A stretch of 33,485 bases of DNA from Alicyclobacillaceae bacterium I2511. Lineage in GTDB: Bacteria; Bacillota; Bacilli; Alicyclobacillales; Alicyclobacillaceae. Where the stretch lies: NCBI GenBank assembly GCA_003584005.1, contig QXHL01000029.1:1-33485 (forward strand), read 5' to 3'. The notes below the pieces were generated by a model, which searched no databases, was not told where the DNA came from, and was given only the letters and a program-made list of their open reading frames with translations. Made by a program: the position numbers and the translations under genes. Positions 1 to 7,068 of this stretch are shown here, piece by piece (position 1 is the first letter of the stretch; each line of letters starts with the position of its first letter).

Positions 1-1
1 A

Positions 2-667
2 ATAGAGGGTTTACAAAAGAAGTTAACTTTACAGGCACACTCTGGTTGGGGACGAGTGTACCAGGTCAGGGGAGTAGACGACATGACTCTGGTGGCAGCC
101 AACCGTTTGCTAAAAACATTGGAGGAACCAGCACCTCGGGTTTATGCCCTGCTGACAGCTCGAAACCTTAGGCGAATCATCCCCACACTGTTATCCCGGA
201 GTTTTGTGTACAATTTAGAAACCAGAGCCACAGAGGATTTTAACCAAGGGTCCTGGGAAGACTCCCTGCCATGGGCTGTGGTGGAAGGGAATCCCGATGA
301 CAAAGCAATTGCAGGGGTTCTTCAACCGATGGTACAATGGTGTCAGTCGTTGTTGCAAACTTCTAAAGATCCGTTACGCTTGGCGAATGAGTTTGTTCGC
401 TTGGCGGAGAATACAGAGATTTCACAACTCCTGGGGGCACTCTCTCTGTGGTTAAGAGACCTGCTGCACACGCGTGTGGGATTAGTGGGTTACACCCGTT
501 TTACGGAGTTCCCCGGTGAACTAAAAATACAAGCGCAGCTGTTGAATACCACACAGTTGTTGCAAGTGATAACCATTGTGACAAATACCCGGGTGCGGAT
601 GCGTTCCCATGTGGCTGGGTTGTTGAACCTAGAGCAGATGTGTCTTCGGATCTGGGAGGTTTTATAA
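2..667 (+). CDS. holB: DNA polymerase III delta' subunit (5' end outside window)
   Basis: The reading frame is open from the left edge, so only the last 221 codons are present. The family is the clamp-loader subunit that, with tau/gamma and delta, opens the beta sliding clamp at the replication fork. The visible part begins in the AAA+ domain. It carries the segment running from V-D-D-M-T through A-A-N-R-L-L-K-T-L-E-E-P, the typical delta' helix after the Walker B region, and then the sensor stretch with L-L-T-A. The C-terminal part is divergent and mostly helical, as expected for the collar domain. The next gene, ricT, starts two bases after the stop, as in the holB-yaaT order of Bacillus. 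No promoter is visible inside the window. Confidence 0.9.
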   Translation: MEGLQKKLTLQAHSGWGRVYQVRGVDDMTLVAANRLLKTLEEPAPRVYALLTARNLRRIIPTLLSRSFVYNLETRATEDFNQGSWEDSLPWAVVEGNPDDKAIAGVLQPMVQWCQSLLQTSKDPLRLANEFVRLAENTEISQLLGALSLWLRDLLHTRVGLVGYTRFTEFPGELKIQAQLLNTTQLLQVITIVTNTRVRMRSHVAGLLNLEQMCLRIWEVL

Positions 668-668
668 A

Positions 669-1328
669 GTGTATACAGTGATTGGGGTTCGCTTTAAAAC
701 AGCGGGTAAAATATATTATTTTGACCCAGGCGAATGGGAGATGATTCGCGGCGATCACGTGGTGGTTGAGACCGCCCGGGGTGTTGAGTATGGCGAGGTT
801 GTGCTGGCAAACCGCGAGGTTTCGCCAGAGGACGTGGTGTTGCCTTTAAAGCAGGTGATGCGCAAAGCCAACTCGGAGGATGCGGAAGTGGTAGAAGCTA
901 ACCACGTGAAGGCGGTGGAGGCAAAGTCCATCTATCGGCAAAAGGTAGAGCTGCATGCGCTAGAAATGAAACTTGTGGATGCAGAATACACCTTTGATCT
1001 CAATAAACTGATTTTTTATTTCACAGCCGATGGGCGCGTGGACTTCCGCGAGCTGGTACGAGATCTGGCGTCTGTGTTTCGTGTGCGCATTGAGTTGCGG
1101 CAGATTGGTGTACGGGATGAAGCGAAGCTGCTCGGTGGCATTGGGCCCTGTGGTCGGTTGTTGTGTTGCAGCAGTTGGATGGGCGAGTTTGACCCAGTCT
1201 CCATTCGCATGGCAAAGGACCAAAGCTTGTCTTTGAATCCTGCAAAAATCTCCGGATTGTGTGGCCGTTTGATGTGTTGTTTGAAGTTTGAAAACGAAAG
1301 TTACCAAGACCAGGCCGTCTGGGTCTAA
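669..1328 (+). CDS. ricT: RicT/YaaT-type PSP1 domain protein, short C-terminus
   Basis: RicT (YaaT) forms a complex with RicA and RicF that carries Fe-S clusters and aids RNase Y-dependent mRNA maturation; in B. subtilis it affects competence, biofilm formation and sporulation. The 219-residue product aligns by eye with the PSP1 family from its first residue: V-G-V-R-F-K near the start, F-T-A-D-G-R-V-D-F-R-E-L in the middle, then two cysteine clusters (P-C-G-R-L-L-C-C and L-C-G-R-L-M-C-C) that supply cluster ligands. The GTG start at 669 is preceded by GGGAGG and lies two bases after holB. The protein stops about 12 residues after the second cysteine cluster, whereas B. subtilis RicT (about 275 residues) has roughly 55 more. 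Neither other forward frame continues that domain, so this looks like a true C-terminal loss rather than a simple frameshift, unless a larger deletion has occurred. Confidence 0.85.
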   Translation: MYTVIGVRFKTAGKIYYFDPGEWEMIRGDHVVVETARGVEYGEVVLANREVSPEDVVLPLKQVMRKANSEDAEVVEANHVKAVEAKSIYRQKVELHALEMKLVDAEYTFDLNKLIFYFTADGRVDFRELVRDLASVFRVRIELRQIGVRDEAKLLGGIGPCGRLLCCSSWMGEFDPVSIRMAKDQSLSLNPAKISGLCGRLMCCLKFENESYQDQAVWV

Positions 1329-1398
1329 AATACAGACTGCCAGTGTGGCCACTGCCTTCTGTGGACCGGGTGGCCCTTTGTTTTTAGAGAGGAAGCCT

Positions 1399-1701
1399 AT
1401 GGATAAACAGTCTTTATTCATGCAAGTGTCCAATTTAGAGGAACGCATTGGAGAATTATACGGTGAGTTGGGGAATCTAAAGCAAAAAATTGTCGACTTG
1501 TTGGAGGAAAACCAACGGTTAATCTTAGAAAATCAACAGCTACAAGCGCAACTGCAGGGAAACCCGGAGGGGACTTCTACCAGCGGTCGAGAAAATCTGT
1601 GGCGTATTTACCATGAGGGATTTCACATCTGTAATGTCAAATATGGCAGCCTACGAACCGAGGGCGAGTGTCTATTTTGCTTAGCGTTTTTACAAAAATA
1701 G
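1399..1701 (+). CDS. yabA: Replication initiation control protein YabA
   Basis: YabA binds DnaA and the sliding clamp DnaN and restrains re-initiation of replication. The 100-residue product has the family layout. Residues 1 to about 58 form a leucine-zipper-like coiled coil rich in L, E, N and Q, which mediates tetramer formation. A short polar linker follows, then a C-terminal zinc module with H-I-C-N-V and E-C-L-F-C-L, matching the His-Cys-Cys-Cys site of Bacillus YabA. The ATG at 1399 follows AGAGAGG. Longer readings upstream in the same frame overlap ricT and encode nothing family-like. It lies between ricT and rsmI, as in Bacillus. Confidence 0.93.
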   Translation: MDKQSLFMQVSNLEERIGELYGELGNLKQKIVDLLEENQRLILENQQLQAQLQGNPEGTSTSGRENLWRIYHEGFHICNVKYGSLRTEGECLFCLAFLQK

Positions 1702-1754
1702 GGAAACGTCGCCCGTGATACATTTCAGAGACTTTGCACAGGCAGGTGAAATTA

Positions 1755-2684
1755 GTGCACATTTCGCACAGCTTTGTTCAGGAGGGTGCTTGCCTGTGGA
1801 TTTGCGCAACACCCATTGGCAACCTGCAGGATGTCAGTTTGCGATTGCTTGACACCCTGCGTCAGGCGGACGTGGTTTTAGCGGAGGATACCCGGCAGAC
1901 AAGAAAGCTGCTTAGTCGCTATGATATTCACCCCCCCGTGTTGGTCAGTTATCATGAACACAATGGCGAGTCCAAGCGGGAACAACTGCGTGGGTGGTGG
2001 CAGGAGGGGCTGAGAATTGCTTTGGTCAGTGATGCTGGATTGCCTCTCATCTCTGATCCGGGCGAGGATGCGGTGCAACTGGCCCTGTCTTTAGACGTTC
2101 CAGTGATTCCTATTCCAGGGCCTAATGCAGCCTTGTCTGCATTAGTCGCGAGCGGATTTGCAGGGCATTCTTTCACGTTCTTAGGTTTCTTACCCAGGGA
2201 TGCCAAGCACTTGAAGGACACGTTAATGCGATATCACAATTTTCCTGGGGCTTTGATTATTTATGAATCTCCGCACCGGTTGAATCGTTGTCTACGGGAG
2301 ATTGCAACTTTTTGGCCTACACGTCCCGCCTGTTTAGCGAAAGAACTGACGAAGCTCAATGAGCAGTTTATTTACGGGAGTGTGACGGAATTATTTGAAT
2401 TTACCAGTCAGACTTCACCACGTGGGGAGTATGTTTTAATACTCAGTCCGGGGAGCGATAAGAGCAGTGGGATTGGACAAGGCTTACAGAGTTCTGAGGA
2501 AGAGGCAGAGTCTCTGGATGAAAATCAAATGGGGGAAGGCCTGCGCAGGGTGAGGGTGGCCGTGGCTGCGGGAATGCCGCACGGTCAGGCCGTTCGGTCT
2601 ACTGCAAAACAGCTTCACCTGCGGCGTAAAGATCTGTATCAGTTGTCGCTACAAGAAAAAATTGAGGGTGCGAGTAGCCCTTAA
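1755..2684 (+). CDS. rsmI: 16S rRNA (cytidine(1402)-2'-O)-methyltransferase RsmI
   Basis: RsmI (YraL/YabC family) uses S-adenosylmethionine to 2'-O-methylate C1402 in the decoding centre of 16S rRNA. Recognition rests on the N-terminal T-P-I-G-N-L-Q-D motif, the A-E-D-T-R-Q-T-R-K-L-L segment, S-D-A-G-L-P-L-I-S-D-P-G-E, the F-L-P-R site and Y-E-S-P-H-R, all in family order, and on a length of about 300 residues. The start is uncertain. The GTG at 1755 is listed as a conservative choice, and TTG 1734 or GTG 1746 are also possible. The best Shine-Dalgarno site (AGGAGGG, 1780-1786) is followed at the right distance only by CTG 1794, which would start the protein just before A-T-P-I-G-N as in relatives. 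The tail beyond the methylase domain (about 60 residues, acidic then basic) is the RsmI C-terminal domain. Confidence 0.93.
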   Translation: MHISHSFVQEGACLWICATPIGNLQDVSLRLLDTLRQADVVLAEDTRQTRKLLSRYDIHPPVLVSYHEHNGESKREQLRGWWQEGLRIALVSDAGLPLISDPGEDAVQLALSLDVPVIPIPGPNAALSALVASGFAGHSFTFLGFLPRDAKHLKDTLMRYHNFPGALIIYESPHRLNRCLREIATFWPTRPACLAKELTKLNEQFIYGSVTELFEFTSQTSPRGEYVLILSPGSDKSSGIGQGLQSSEEEAESLDENQMGEGLRRVRVAVAAGMPHGQAVRSTAKQLHLRRKDLYQLSLQEKIEGASSP

Positions 2685-2695
2685 AAATAGCGCAG

Positions 2696-2753
2696 AGCCC
2701 AGAACGGCTTATCGGCAACTGTACGCGACTCCATGAGTCGTTACCGATGGGCT
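2696..2753. terminator. Three-part stem-loop between convergent rsmI and abrB
   Basis: The 148-bp gap between the convergent rsmI and abrB genes contains a long imperfect hairpin. AGCCCA pairs with TGGGCT (outer stem), ATCGG..AA with TT.CCGAT (middle stem), and CGACTC with GAGTCG around a CAT loop (inner stem). Neither flank has an immediate T-tract on the plus strand. Read on the minus strand, the stem is followed a few bases later by a run of five T residues, so it could end the abrB transcript. A structured RNA is an alternative. Its position between convergent genes favours a terminator role. Confidence 0.4.
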
Positions 2754-2832
2754 ATCCTGGACCCCAAGAGGCCTCTCCCTGCATGTACACGTGATGGGAA
2801 CTGTAACCTTTACAGGAACTGTGTCTCTTTTA

Positions 2833-3087
2833 TCAAGTGAGGGCGGAAGCGGCCGTCATTTCCGCAATGCAGTGTGGACAAATGTTTTTTCCCTTAAAGT
2901 GAATAATTTCATCTGCTGAACCACAGAAGATGCAAGCAGGCTCATACTTTTTGAGGATAATGCGGTCCCCGTCTACATAGATTTCAAGCGCATCTTTCTC
3001 ACCAATTCCTAGTGTGCGGCGTAATTCAATGGGAATCACGACGCGACCTAACTCATCCACCTTACGAACAATTCCTGTGGATTTCAC
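2833..3087 (-). CDS. abrB: Transition-state regulator AbrB
   Basis: AbrB is a swapped-hairpin DNA-binding repressor of post-exponential genes; Spo0A~P normally relieves it at the onset of sporulation. The N-terminal half (K-S-T-G-I-V-R-K-V-D-E-L-G-R-V-V-I-P, then E-L-R-R-T-L-G-I-G-E-K-D-A-L-E-I) is almost identical to B. subtilis AbrB. The C-terminal half differs: it holds C-I-F-C and C-P-H-C pairs spaced like a small zinc knuckle, a variant known from other Firmicutes, whereas B. subtilis AbrB lacks them. The GTG start at 3087 is chosen because the family begins at this point and AAGGGGTG lies upstream at normal distance; a longer reading to 3144 adds non-family residues. The product is 84 residues. 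It is divergent from metG. Confidence 0.93.
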   Translation of the reverse strand: MKSTGIVRKVDELGRVVIPIELRRTLGIGEKDALEIYVDGDRIILKKYEPACIFCGSADEIIHFKGKNICPHCIAEMTAASALT

Positions 3088-3240
3088 TGTACAAACACCC
3101 CTTAACACGAAATTTTGTGTTTGTGTTTGCCTTCTTTGGACCACCTGATTGAGACACTCGAATCCCTGTGGAATAAAAGCATCGAAACCTGGGGCCTGAG
3201 GGATTCTCTATCAACACAAACAAATTATTGAATTGACTTT

Positions 3241-3268
3241 AATATACATGATCTACACATTTTTTCAA
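3241..3268 (-). promoter_or_regulatory. Sigma-A-type promoter of abrB
   Basis: On the minus strand TTGAAA (3268-3263) and TATATT (3246-3241) are separated by 16 bp, a good vegetative promoter facing abrB. It would leave a leader of about 145 nt before the GTG start. No clear Spo0A box was seen next to it. Confidence 0.5.
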
Positions 3269-3405
3269 GTAGGTGGGACAAAGATTTTCCTGGCGGATTT
3301 CCTACCTTTTGGAGGAGGTTTACCGGAATTGACATTGTGCAGACTTGTTGCTAAAGTTTTGCTCATTAGAGAAGGCTTGTGAAAGAAACCGACGCGGGTT
3401 GGCAC

Positions 3406-3436
3406 AACTCGCCCCAAGCGTGGGGGGAGTTTTTTT
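3406..3436 (+). terminator. Intrinsic terminator in the metG leader
   Basis: AACTCGCCCC (3406-3415) pairs with GGGGGGAGTT (3422-3431) with a single G-G mismatch around the six-base loop AAGCGT, and the stem runs straight into a T-tract. It lies about 100 bp before the metG start and points towards metG, so it may act as an attenuator in the metG leader or simply end a short upstream transcript. Confidence 0.75.
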
Positions 3437-3540
3437 GATTTAATTGATTTTGGTCCCACGCCGTTTTCTTTTCACGTCTGACAAACGTTTGGGCGGCATA
3501 GGGGACAGCTTTCAGACTGCCTGGTAAGGAAGGGATTAAA

Positions 3541-5604
3541 GTGGAAAAACAGACGTTTTACATCACCACGCCCATTTATTATCCAAACGACAAATTGCAC
3601 ATTGGACATGCCTACACGACGGTAGCAGCGGATGCAATGGCTCGTTACAAGCGGTTACGAGGGTATGATGTGATGTTTTTAACCGGTACAGATGAACACG
3701 GGCAGAAGATTCAAAACAGGGCCCATGAAGCTGGCAAAGAACCCATGATTTTTTTGGACGAGATTATTGAATGGATTCAAAATCTGTGGCACCAATTAGA
3801 CGTGTCATATGATGACTTCATTCGCACCACTGAGCAGCGCCATACTCGGGTGGTTGCAGAACTATTTGAACGTCTGGTGGACCAAGGGGATATTTATTTG
3901 GGCGACTATGAGGGCTGGTACTGTACCCCTTGTGAGTCGTTTTGGACCGAGCGGGAACTCAGAGACGGAAAGTGCCCAGAGTGTGGCCGCGATGTCCAAT
4001 ATGTGAAGGAAGACAGCTATTTTTTTCGCATGAGCCAGTATGTGGATAGGCTGTTGGCCTACTATGAGGAACATCCAGAGTTTATCCAACCCGAGTCACG
4101 AAAAAATGAGATGATAAACAACTTCATCAAACCAGGGTTGTTAGACCTGTGTGTGTCGAGGACTTCCTTCGACTGGGGAATTCATGTTCCCCGCAGCCCG
4201 GAACACGTGGTCTACGTTTGGCTGGATGCGTTGACCAACTACATCACGGCCATTGGCTATGGTTCTGACGACCCTGGGTTGCAGGCCAAGTTTGCTCGTT
4301 ACTGGCCAGCAGATGTCCAGTTGGTAGGCAAAGAAATTGTGCGTTTTCACACGATTTATTGGCCGATTATCTTAATGGCTTTAGGTCTTCCACTACCCAA
4401 AAAGGTGTTTGGTCATGGCTGGTTTTTGATGAAAGACGGTAAAATGAGCAAGTCGAAAGGCAATGTGATTGATCCTTTTTGGCTCGTCGAGCGCTATGGC
4501 AGTGATGCAGTACGCTATTTTCTGCTGCGCGAGGTGCCCTTTGGCCAAGACGGGGTATTTACGCCAGAAGGATTGGTGGAACGACTAAACTATGACCTCG
4601 CCAACGATTTTGGCAACCTGATACATCGCAGTGCAGCCATGATGAATCGATTCAATGAGGGAACCGTGGGGAAGCCAGGCACGTTTGCAGTTGCGGATGA
4701 AGCCATGGCAAGCTTGTCAGCACAAACGCTCCAAGAGGTTGAACAACACATGGATGAAATGCAATTTTCTATGGCGTTAGTAGACATTTGGAAATTGGTC
4801 CGACAGGTCAACAAGTATATTGACGATGCTGCACCCTGGACCTTGGCGAAGGTAGGCAACCGGGAACGGTTAGGTACGGTGCTCTATGTAATGGCGGCAA
4901 GCATTCGCGTGGTGTCCATTCTGGTGGCTCCCTTTATGCCCAAAGCCTCGGCCGCCATTTACAAACAGTTTGACTTTGCGCTGGAGGAACAGACGTGGCA
5001 GAGCCTCGGGAATTTTCGCGCTTTGCACGCGGGGGGGCGTGTGGCCGCGGGGACGCCCCTGTTCCCGCGACTGGACATGGCTGCAGAGTTAGAAATTTTG
5101 GCCAACTTGGCCGCAGGTGCGCAAGGGAGTAATGCCAACAAGATGAATGCCGGGGGGGCTGGGGCAGTGCAGCAGACTGAAGCAGTACAGCAGACTGAAG
5201 CAGTACAGCAGACTGAAGCAGCACAGCAGACTGAAAAAGTGCAGCAGACGGTGGCAGTGCAGCAGACTGTAGAGGGTCAAGAGCAAATTGGCATCGATGT
5301 GTTTGGCCAAGTAGTGTTGCGTGTGGGCCAAGTGCGTTCCGTGGAAAAAGTGGAAAAGGCCGACAAACTGTTGAAACTGCAAATTGACTTGGGGACCGAG
5401 GTGCGCCAAGTGGTTTCCGGAATTGCCCAGTACTATACGCCGGAATCCTTGGTGGGTCAAAAAGTTGTGGTGGTCACCAACCTGAAGCCTGTACGCCTAC
5501 GCGGTGTGGACTCCAACGGCATGATATTGGCGGCCTCACAGGAGGGCATGTTGAAAGTGGTGACCGTACCGGAGGACATGCCCAATGGTGCAGTGGTGAA
5601 GTAG
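3541..5604 (+). CDS. metG: Methionyl-tRNA synthetase
   Basis: It charges tRNA-Met (elongator and initiator) with methionine in the cytoplasm. Class I signatures are clear: H-I-G-H at residues 20-23 and K-M-S-K-S at about 301-305. One zinc knuckle is visible (C128, C131, C145, C148), the single-knuckle Bacillus/Thermus arrangement. The anticodon-binding helical domain follows to about residue 510. The C-terminal part from about residue 585 (G-Q-V-V-L-R-V-G-Q-V) is the appended tRNA-binding OB-fold that dimerises the enzyme. At 687 residues it is slightly longer than usual because the linker holds a six-fold hexapeptide repeat. The GTG at 3541 follows GGAAGGG. Its place after abrB is that of Bacillus metS. 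Confidence 0.97.
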   Translation: MEKQTFYITTPIYYPNDKLHIGHAYTTVAADAMARYKRLRGYDVMFLTGTDEHGQKIQNRAHEAGKEPMIFLDEIIEWIQNLWHQLDVSYDDFIRTTEQRHTRVVAELFERLVDQGDIYLGDYEGWYCTPCESFWTERELRDGKCPECGRDVQYVKEDSYFFRMSQYVDRLLAYYEEHPEFIQPESRKNEMINNFIKPGLLDLCVSRTSFDWGIHVPRSPEHVVYVWLDALTNYITAIGYGSDDPGLQAKFARYWPADVQLVGKEIVRFHTIYWPIILMALGLPLPKKVFGHGWFLMKDGKMSKSKGNVIDPFWLVERYGSDAVRYFLLREVPFGQDGVFTPEGLVERLNYDLANDFGNLIHRSAAMMNRFNEGTVGKPGTFAVADEAMASLSAQTLQEVEQHMDEMQFSMALVDIWKLVRQVNKYIDDAAPWTLAKVGNRERLGTVLYVMAASIRVVSILVAPFMPKASAAIYKQFDFALEEQTWQSLGNFRALHAGGRVAAGTPLFPRLDMAAELEILANLAAGAQGSNANKMNAGGAGAVQQTEAVQQTEAVQQTEAAQQTEKVQQTVAVQQTVEGQEQIGIDVFGQVVLRVGQVRSVEKVEKADKLLKLQIDLGTEVRQVVSGIAQYYTPESLVGQKVVVVTNLKPVRLRGVDSNGMILAASQEGMLKVVTVPEDMPNGAVVK
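5164..5271 (+). repeat. 18-nt tandem repeat, six copies, inside metG linker
   Basis: Six consecutive 18-nt units start at 5164, 5182, 5200, 5218, 5236 and 5254. Each encodes a variant of the hexapeptide A-V-Q-Q-T-E. Units 2 and 3 are identical, and the others differ at one to a few positions, mainly at the end of the array. The repeats keep the reading frame and lie between the anticodon-binding domain and the C-terminal OB-fold, where a flexible linker is tolerated. Copy number is likely to vary by slippage. Confidence 0.95.
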
Positions 5605-5680
5605 TGTGAGGGTGTCCTAGGGTCTATCATGCTCAGAACTCATTGGCTGTGTTTTCTGAAAGTAAGGAGGAGAAAACGGC

Positions 5681-6469
5681 TTGTTGGTGGATACGCATTG
5701 CCATTTAAATGACACCCAATTTGAACAGGACTGGGAGCAGGTCTGGGTGCAGGCACAAGCTGCGGGCGTGTCCCAGATTATCATTCCGGGGGTGGATGCA
5801 GCCTCTTCCGTACGGGCCGTAGCGATTGCAGAACGGTTCAATGGGGTGTATGCGGCGGTTGGGATACATCCTGAGTCGCTGCACAACCTCCCCACATCTG
5901 AGTGGGAAACCGTATATGACCTGTTACATCACCCAAAGGTGGTGGCTGTGGGTGAGGTGGGACTGGACTATTACTGGAACGTGGTCTCCCACGACGAGCA
6001 GCAGCAGGTGTTCCTGCGTCAGTTGGCCTGGGGGAAGGAACTGGGATTGCCAGTGATTGTCCACAACCGGGATGCAACACAAGATACTTTGCGCTGTATT
6101 GAACAAATGGCTCCGGGCATCACAGGGGTTTTGCACTGCTTTACTGGCAGCATTGAAACAGCCAAGCAAGCGATTCAAGCGGGCTTTTTCATTTCTTACG
6201 GGGGACCCCTCACATTCAAAAATGCAGAAAATGTTCGGCGCGCTGCGGCCTTAGTAGCAGAGGACCGATTACTGGTGGAAACAGATGCCCCCTACTTGTC
6301 TCCCCATCCCTACCGGGGTCAGCGCAATGAACCCCGGCGCGTGGCTCGCGTGGCTGAGGTGTTGGCGGAAATACGGGGATGGACTCTGGAGCGTACAGCG
6401 GTGCAGACCACTCGCAACGCACACCAGTTGTTTTTTCGCCTTAATCAGGAGGCAAATCCGTGCGAATGA
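5681..6469 (+). CDS. tatD: TatD-family metal-dependent deoxyribonuclease
   Basis: TatD/YabD proteins are TIM-barrel hydrolases with 3'-5' exonuclease activity that use two metal ions. The ligands are visible: D-T-H-C-H at residues 4-8, G-E-V-G-L-D-Y-Y near residue 90, V-I-V-H-N-R near 126, H-C-F-T-G near 152, and V-E-T-D-A-P-Y-L-S-P near 202. At 262 residues the length is normal. The start is TTG 5681, which follows AAGGAGGAG and begins directly at L-V-D-T-H. The end overlaps rnmV by 10 bases, so the two are translationally coupled. B. subtilis has the same metS-yabD order, with rnmV further downstream. Confidence 0.95.
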   Translation: MLVDTHCHLNDTQFEQDWEQVWVQAQAAGVSQIIIPGVDAASSVRAVAIAERFNGVYAAVGIHPESLHNLPTSEWETVYDLLHHPKVVAVGEVGLDYYWNVVSHDEQQQVFLRQLAWGKELGLPVIVHNRDATQDTLRCIEQMAPGITGVLHCFTGSIETAKQAIQAGFFISYGGPLTFKNAENVRRAAALVAEDRLLVETDAPYLSPHPYRGQRNEPRRVARVAEVLAEIRGWTLERTAVQTTRNAHQLFFRLNQEANPCE

Positions 6470-7068
6470 GACGTCAAATTCCGGAGATTGTAGTGGTGGA
6501 GGGGATTCACGACAAACAGCGTGTTTTGGAGGCTGTGGATGCGGAGGTGTGGGTCATCGGGGGGGACCGGGTGGCACACACCTTTTTGGCTGCTTTACAG
6601 CGGGCGGCAAAGCAGCGGGGGATTATTATTTTGACCGATCCGGATGGCCCTGGGGAGCGAATTCGTCAACGCATCGCCCAGTCTGTACCGGGGTGTCGTC
6701 AAGCCTTCATCCCTCGCGTTGCGGCCCTCGGCGCGGGTTGTGTGGGGGTTGAGCACGCGACACCCAGTGCGGTGTCGCGTGCTCTACAAAAGGCCCGTCC
6801 AGAACCCGCTTTTTGTCAGGAATCCTTGGATAAGCACAATGCAACACCTCAAACGGCGGCGTTTACGCTCCGGGACTTAGTGGAGTACGGACTGACAGGG
6901 CACCCCTCGGCGGCGTCTCGCAGACAGGTTGTAGGGGAACGCCTAGGGATTGGGCATGGCAATGGAAAGACATTCTTGCATAAGCTGAACATGCTTGGGG
7001 TAACGCGGCAGGAATTGGCGGCCGTCGTAATGGAGGTGAATTCACAGTGGGGGGAACAGACGGAATAA
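6460..7068 (+). CDS. rnmV: Ribonuclease M5 (5S rRNA maturation)
   Basis: RNase M5 cuts both ends of 5S rRNA precursors, with ribosomal protein L18 as cofactor. The Toprim domain is clear: V-V-V-E-G-I-H-D-K with the catalytic glutamate at residues 10-18, and T-D-P-D-G-P-G-E-R-I around residue 60. The C-terminal part (about residues 120-200) matches the family's second domain, with L-R-D-L-V-E-Y-G-L-T-G and R-R-Q-V-V-G-E-R-L-G-I-G. The GTG at 6460 has AGGAGG at good distance and overlaps tatD; the end overlaps rsmA by 22 bases. At 202 residues it is slightly longer than B. subtilis RnmV. Confidence 0.93.
   Translation: MRMRRQIPEIVVVEGIHDKQRVLEAVDAEVWVIGGDRVAHTFLAALQRAAKQRGIIILTDPDGPGERIRQRIAQSVPGCRQAFIPRVAALGAGCVGVEHATPSAVSRALQKARPEPAFCQESLDKHNATPQTAAFTLRDLVEYGLTGHPSAASRRQVVGERLGIGHGNGKTFLHKLNMLGVTRQELAAVVMEVNSQWGEQTE

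Larger units (their letters stand above)
3088..3540. other. Divergent abrB-metG intergenic region (453 bp), no gene seen
   Basis: This gap holds the abrB leader and promoter on the minus side, an AT-rich centre around 3225-3265, and then about 170 nt of potential metG leader ending in a terminator at 3406-3436. A small hairpin with GTAGG and CCTAC arms lies near 3270-3305. The metG start is preceded by GGAAGGG. A short minus-strand reading frame at 3265-3459 covers the terminator and is lysine/arginine/proline rich; it has no family resemblance and was not called. No convincing plus-strand promoter with both boxes was found, although TTGACT at 3234 could be a -35 element. Confidence 0.6.

Noticed and set aside
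1288-1398. Frameshift restoring a full-length RicT
   Set aside because: All three frames after codon 215 of ricT were read by eye; none encodes the expected L-P-D-I-G-E-type continuation before yabA starts.
960-1448. Minus-strand 162-codon reading frame over ricT
   Set aside because: It is the antisense shadow of a well-supported gene and ignores the coding constraint seen on the plus strand.
3391-3436. T-box riboswitch controlling metG
   Set aside because: The stretch GGGTTGGCACAACTCG looks T-box-like before the terminator, but the tRNA acceptor-pairing base would be C (UGGC), which does not suit the A discriminator of tRNA-Met, and no stem I or specifier loop with AUG was recognised. Only the terminator is reported.
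3265-3459. Minus-strand 64-codon reading frame between abrB and metG
   Set aside because: It runs across the metG-leader terminator, is lysine/arginine/proline-rich, has no family resemblance and overlaps the abrB promoter.
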